This document shows, one piece after another, positions 61,265-64,000 of a stretch of DNA of 64,000 bases (position 1 is the stretch's first letter; each line of letters starts with the position of its first letter). The notes below the pieces were generated by a model. The model was not told the origin of the DNA and made no database searches. It saw only the letters and a list, made by a program, of their open reading frames with translations. The position numbers and the translations under genes are program-made. Source of the DNA: Acidovorax sp. sif1233 (lineage in GTDB: Bacteria > Pseudomonadota > Gammaproteobacteria > Burkholderiales > Burkholderiaceae_C); assembly GCF_019218755.1 (NCBI RefSeq), contig NZ_JAHUWZ010000010.1, positions 1 through 64,000 on the forward strand, in the 5' to 3' direction.

Positions 61265-62527
61265 ATGCACTTAAACGAACTCAAGGCACTGCACGTGTCT
61301 GAAGTCCTGAAGCAGGCCGAAGAACTCGAAATCGAAAACACGGGCCGGATGCGCAAGCAGGAGCTGATGTTTGCCATCATCAAGAAGCGCGCCAAGGCGG
61401 GAGAGCAGGTGTTCGCGGACGGGGTGCTGGAAATCCTGCCGGACGGCTTCGGCTTCCTGCGCAGCCCGGACACGAGCTTCACGGCGAGCACGGACGACAT
61501 CTACATCTCCCCCAGCCAGGTGCGCCGCTTCAACCTGCACACCGGCGACATGATCGAAGGCGAAGTGCGCACCCCGAAGGACGGCGAGCGCTACTTTGCC
61601 CTGACCAAGCTGGACAAGGTCAACGACGGCCCGCCCGAGCAGAACAAGCACAAGGTGATGTTCGAAAACCTGACGCCCCTGTTCCCCAAGGAGCAGATGC
61701 GCCTGGAGCGCGACGTCAAGAGCGAAGAGAACATCACCGGCCGCATCATCGACATCATCGCGCCCATCGGCCGCGGCCAGCGCGCGCTGATCGTCGCCCC
61801 GCCCAAGAGCGGCAAGACGGTGATGATGCAGCACATCGCCCACGCCATCACGGCCAACAACCCCGACGTGCACCTGATGGTGCTGCTGGTGGACGAGCGC
61901 CCTGAGGAAGTGACCGAAATGCAGCGCACGGTGAAGGGCGAGATCATCGCCTCCACCTTCGACGAGCCCGCCGCGCGCCACGTGCACGTGGCCGAGATGG
62001 TGATCGAGCGCGCCAAGCGCCTGGTCGAGCTCAAGAAGGACGTGGTGATCCTGCTCGACTCCATCACCCGCCTGGCCCGCGCCTACAACAACGTCGTGCC
62101 TTCCAGCGGCAAGGTGTTGTCCGGTGGTGTGGACGCCGCCGCGCTGCAGCGCCCCAAGCGCTTCTTCGGCGCCGCGCGCAAGGTCGAGGAAGGTGGCTCG
62201 CTCACCATCATCGCCACCGCGCTGGTCGACACCGGCAGCCGCATGGACGAAGTGATCTTTGAAGAATTCAAGGGCACCGGCAACTGCGAGATCCACCTGA
62301 ACCGCCGCCTGTACGAAAAGCGCGTGTTCCCGGCCATCGAGCTCAACAAGAGCGGCACCCGCCGCGAAGAGCTGCTGCTGGCGCCCGAGATCCTGCAAAA
62401 GACCCGCATCCTGCGCCAGTTCATGTACAACATGGACGAGATCGAGTCCATGGAGCTCATGATCAAGAACATGAAGGCCACCAAGACCAACGTGGACTTC
62501 TTCGACATGATGCGACGAGGCGGGTAA
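61265..62527 (+). CDS. rho: Transcription termination factor Rho
   Basis: Rho is a hexameric RNA helicase that ends transcription. The 420-residue protein has the N-terminal RNA-binding fold ([17 protein letters not shown] near residues 57-73), Walker A APPKSGKT near 179, Walker [17 protein letters not shown] near 261, the Q-loop and R-loop, and the C-terminal MRRGG. Length and spacing are standard with no insertion. It is followed directly by a family B repeat. Confidence 0.98.
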   Translation: MHLNELKALHVSEVLKQAEELEIENTGRMRKQELMFAIIKKRAKAGEQVFADGVLEILPDGFGFLRSPDTSFTASTDDIYISPSQVRRFNLHTGDMIEGEVRTPKDGERYFALTKLDKVNDGPPEQNKHKVMFENLTPLFPKEQMRLERDVKSEENITGRIIDIIAPIGRGQRALIVAPPKSGKTVMMQHIAHAITANNPDVHLMVLLVDERPEEVTEMQRTVKGEIIASTFDEPAARHVHVAEMVIERAKRLVELKKDVVILLDSITRLARAYNNVVPSSGKVLSGGVDAAALQRPKRFFGAARKVEEGGSLTIIATALVDTGSRMDEVIFEEFKGTGNCEIHLNRRLYEKRVFPAIELNKSGTRREELLLAPEILQKTRILRQFMYNMDEIESMELMIKNMKATKTNVDFFDMMRRGG

Positions 62528-62630
62528 GCCCCCCCTGAGTCGCCTTCGCAGCCTTCCCCCGGAGGGGGACGCCACCCGTGGCCTGGCAGAGCCAGTTCCA
62601 CGGTGGCACTGGGCTTGGGCCGCGCCGGTT
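62528..62630 (+). repeat. Family B post-stop repeat, copy 5, after rho
   Basis: It begins at the rho stop codon: CCCCCCTGAGTCGCCTTCGC, AGCCTTCCCCCG, GAGGGGGACGCC, then CGTGGCCTGGCAGAGCCAG and TTCCACGGTGGC. Confidence 0.82.
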
Positions 62631-62787
62631 TCCATCGCTGTGACGGATGCGCAGCGACGTTGAAGAAGACACGTATTCGCCCTGTGCCATAATAGAGGGC
62701 TTTTTCTGCGGAAAGTACGCTGGATGTTCCACGGCGCAAAGGTTGCACCGGGTTCAGCACGGCTCCCGCACTTGACAAGGATTGATC
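62631..62787 (+). promoter_or_regulatory. Leader region of rpmE2
   Basis: A possible -10 CATAAT lies at 62688-62693; no -35 with correct spacing is obvious (TTGAAG at 62660-62665 is 22 bases away). ACAAGGATTGATC before the ATG supplies a ribosome site. Confidence 0.35.
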
Positions 62788-63042
62788 ATGAAAGAAGGCA
62801 TTCACCCCAACTACCGCGAAGTCCTGTTCTCGGACCTGTCCAACGGTTTCAAGTTCGTGACCCGCTCGTGCGTGAACACGAAGGAAATGGAAACCTTCGA
62901 AGGCAAGGAATACCCTCTGTTCAAGCTGGACACCTCCTCTGAATCGCACCCCTTCTACACCGGCACGCAAAAGTCCGTGGACAACATGGGTGGCCGCGTC
63001 GAGCGCTTCCGCAACCGTTTCGGCAAGACCGCAGCGAAGTAA
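62788..63042 (+). CDS. rpmE2: 50S ribosomal protein L31 type B
   Basis: The 84-residue protein is of the zinc-free type: it starts [17 protein letters not shown], lacks the CxxC pair of type A, and has the segment [20 protein letters not shown] near 50-69 with the basic end [11 protein letters not shown]. In genomes with both forms, type B is used under zinc limitation; a Zur-like site is not visible here, and it may be the only L31. A strong terminator follows. Confidence 0.97.
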   Translation: MKEGIHPNYREVLFSDLSNGFKFVTRSCVNTKEMETFEGKEYPLFKLDTSSESHPFYTGTQKSVDNMGGRVERFRNRFGKTAAK

Positions 63043-63064
63043 TTCGCCTTCTGCGCTCCGCCAC

Positions 63065-63096
63065 AAAGGCAGCCCGGGCAACCGCGCTGCCTTTTT
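63065..63096 (+). terminator. Rho-independent terminator of rpmE2
   Basis: Nine-base stem AAAGGCAGC / GCTGCCTTT with a twelve-base loop and a following TT run. Confidence 0.88.
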
Positions 63097-63148
63097 CTAT
63101 GCTTTTGCCTTTATTCTCGGTGGCTCCGCTTTTGCCGCCCCCTGACGC

Positions 63149-64000
63149 GTGAATCCACCGACCCCCGCCATCGTCACCCAGAACGCCGTCAGCCCCCTTC
63201 CACGCTGGGCGCTGATGCTGCTGTGCATCGCCTACGTCGTGCCGGGCTTCATAGGGCGCGATCCTTGGAAGAGCGCGGATGTCACGGCATTTGGGTACAT
63301 GCTGGAGCTGGCACAGGGGCGCACTCCGTGGCTCAGCCCCTTGCTCGGGGGCATGCCTCCGGAAACCGAAGGGCTGCTTCCGTATTGGCTGGGTGCGTGG
63401 GCCATCCAGCTGGCGCCGCAGTGGGTGTCCGCCGAGATGGCCGTGCGCCTTCCGTTCGCGGCCCTGCTGGCGATCACCTTGACCGCCACCTGGTATGCCG
63501 TGTACTACCTCGCGCGCAGCCCGGGGGCCCAGCCCGTGGCCTTCGCCTTCGGCGGCGAAGCCAACCCGCCCGACTATGCCCGCGCCATCGCCGATGGCGG
63601 CCTGCTGGCCCTGATTGCCTGCCTGGGCCTGGCGCAGCTGTCGCATGAGGTGACGAGCTACCTGGCGCAGCTCAGTTGCACGGCGCTGCTCTTCTTCGCC
63701 GTGGCTGCCATGCCGCACCGCACGGTCGCGCCCGCCGTGGCGCTTGTCGCCGGCATGGCCGGCCTGACGCTGGCCGGGGCTCCCGCGCTCGCGGCCCTGC
63801 TCGGGCTCGGCAGCATGGCGGTGGTGGTGTATGCGCCCGGCAGCGGTTCCGACCGCCGCCTGCGGTGGGCGCTGGCCTTCGCGGCGGTCACGCTGGCGGC
63901 GGCGCTGCTGGCCTGGGGCCTGGACCTCTGGCGCTGGCGGATCGTGGGCTCCGGCTCCGGGGGCAAGGAGTGGCAGAGCCTGGCACGGCTGCTGCTGTGG
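63149..64000 (+). CDS. Multi-pass membrane protein, ArnT-like glycosyltransferase N-terminal part (truncated)
   Basis: From the GTG at 63149 the frame runs 284 codons without a stop to the window end. A first helix (WALMLLCIAYVVPGFIG) is followed by GRDPWKSADVTAFGYMLELA, which resembles the first periplasmic loop of GT39/ArnT-type lipid-linked sugar transferases, where an acidic residue after the first helix is catalytic. Further helices at about 97-120, 150-190 and 200-260 are visible. Substrate and the C-terminal domain are outside the window. No strong ribosome site precedes the GTG, and an ATG at 63215 is within the first helix. Confidence 0.6.
   Translation, partial: MNPPTPAIVTQNAVSPLPRWALMLLCIAYVVPGFIGRDPWKSADVTAFGYMLELAQGRTPWLSPLLGGMPPETEGLLPYWLGAWAIQLAPQWVSAEMAVRLPFAALLAITLTATWYAVYYLARSPGAQPVAFAFGGEANPPDYARAIADGGLLALIACLGLAQLSHEVTSYLAQLSCTALLFFAVAAMPHRTVAPAVALVAGMAGLTLAGAPALAALLGLGSMAVVVYAPGSGSDRRLRWALAFAAVTLAAALLAWGLDLWRWRIVGSGSGGKEWQSLARLLLW

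Overview
The window is high-GC, densely packed chromosomal DNA of a betaproteobacterium, most likely Comamonadaceae (Acidovorax-like). I infer this from the coding style, from the gene set (DUF1631, DUF2889 and DUF3096 proteins, AddAB-type repair proteins, type B L31) and from short interspersed palindromes in the gaps. The taxonomic call is inference; no rRNA is present. No prophage, CRISPR array, tRNA or transposase gene is visible.

Layout. 1-8.6 kb: truncated chemotaxis transducer, phytase-like lipoprotein, soluble (ppa) and membrane proton-pumping (hppA) pyrophosphatases back to back, a DUF1631 protein, then a decayed fragment of a second hppA 3' end. 8.6-13.2 kb: a PepSY protein, response regulator and sensor kinase operon, divergent from an operon for an SHP-type cytochrome c, a diheme cytochrome c, a b-type cytochrome and a rubredoxin. 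13.3-17.8 kb: P-type ATPase, VOC protein, and a TetR regulator divergent from a PF10118 hydrolase across two near-identical palindromic operators. 18-23 kb: TolC, HlyD and two ABC-2 permeases with no ATPase. 23-29.8 kb: MBL hydrolase, bile-acid-type symporter, Mpo1-like protein, Crp/Fnr regulator, aldehyde dehydrogenase, DUF2889 protein and an SDR. 29.9-31.9 kb: a leader with a possible 41-codon ORF and an 11-bp inverted repeat, then a beta-helix (bactofilin-like) protein and an acetyltransferase-like protein. 31.9-37.6 kb: a PilJ-N sensor-domain protein divergent from a molybdenum-cofactor cluster (moaA, mobA, moeA). 37.7-42.3 kb: RND efflux pair. 42.4-46.2 kb: rnhA and a methyltransferase, with gloB-mltD starting on a start codon that overlaps the methyltransferase's. 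46.4-51.8 kb: NitT/TauT-type binding protein, MAPEG protein, recR, ybaB, dnaX and the SRP RNA gene. 52-60.6 kb: an unknown exported protein, a flavoprotein and AddA/AddB. 60.7-64 kb: trxA, rho, rpmE2 and a truncated membrane glycosyltransferase-like gene.

Regulation and mobile sequence. Two repeat families run through the window. Family A has a core palindrome AGCGCTT...AAGCGCT. It lies in gaps, supplies start or stop codons, and occurs in frame inside moeA and addA. Family B sits directly after stop codons, always in the direction of the upstream gene. A 270-bp element with terminal inverted repeats and two internal long hairpins follows the aldehyde dehydrogenase gene. Both the PilJ-N gene and the NitT/TauT-type gene have a -24/-12 (sigma-54-like) promoter about 20 bases upstream of their ATG, which with the Moco cluster suggests nitrogen or nitrate control. 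dnaX carries a nine-A slippery run with a stop just downstream in the -1 frame.
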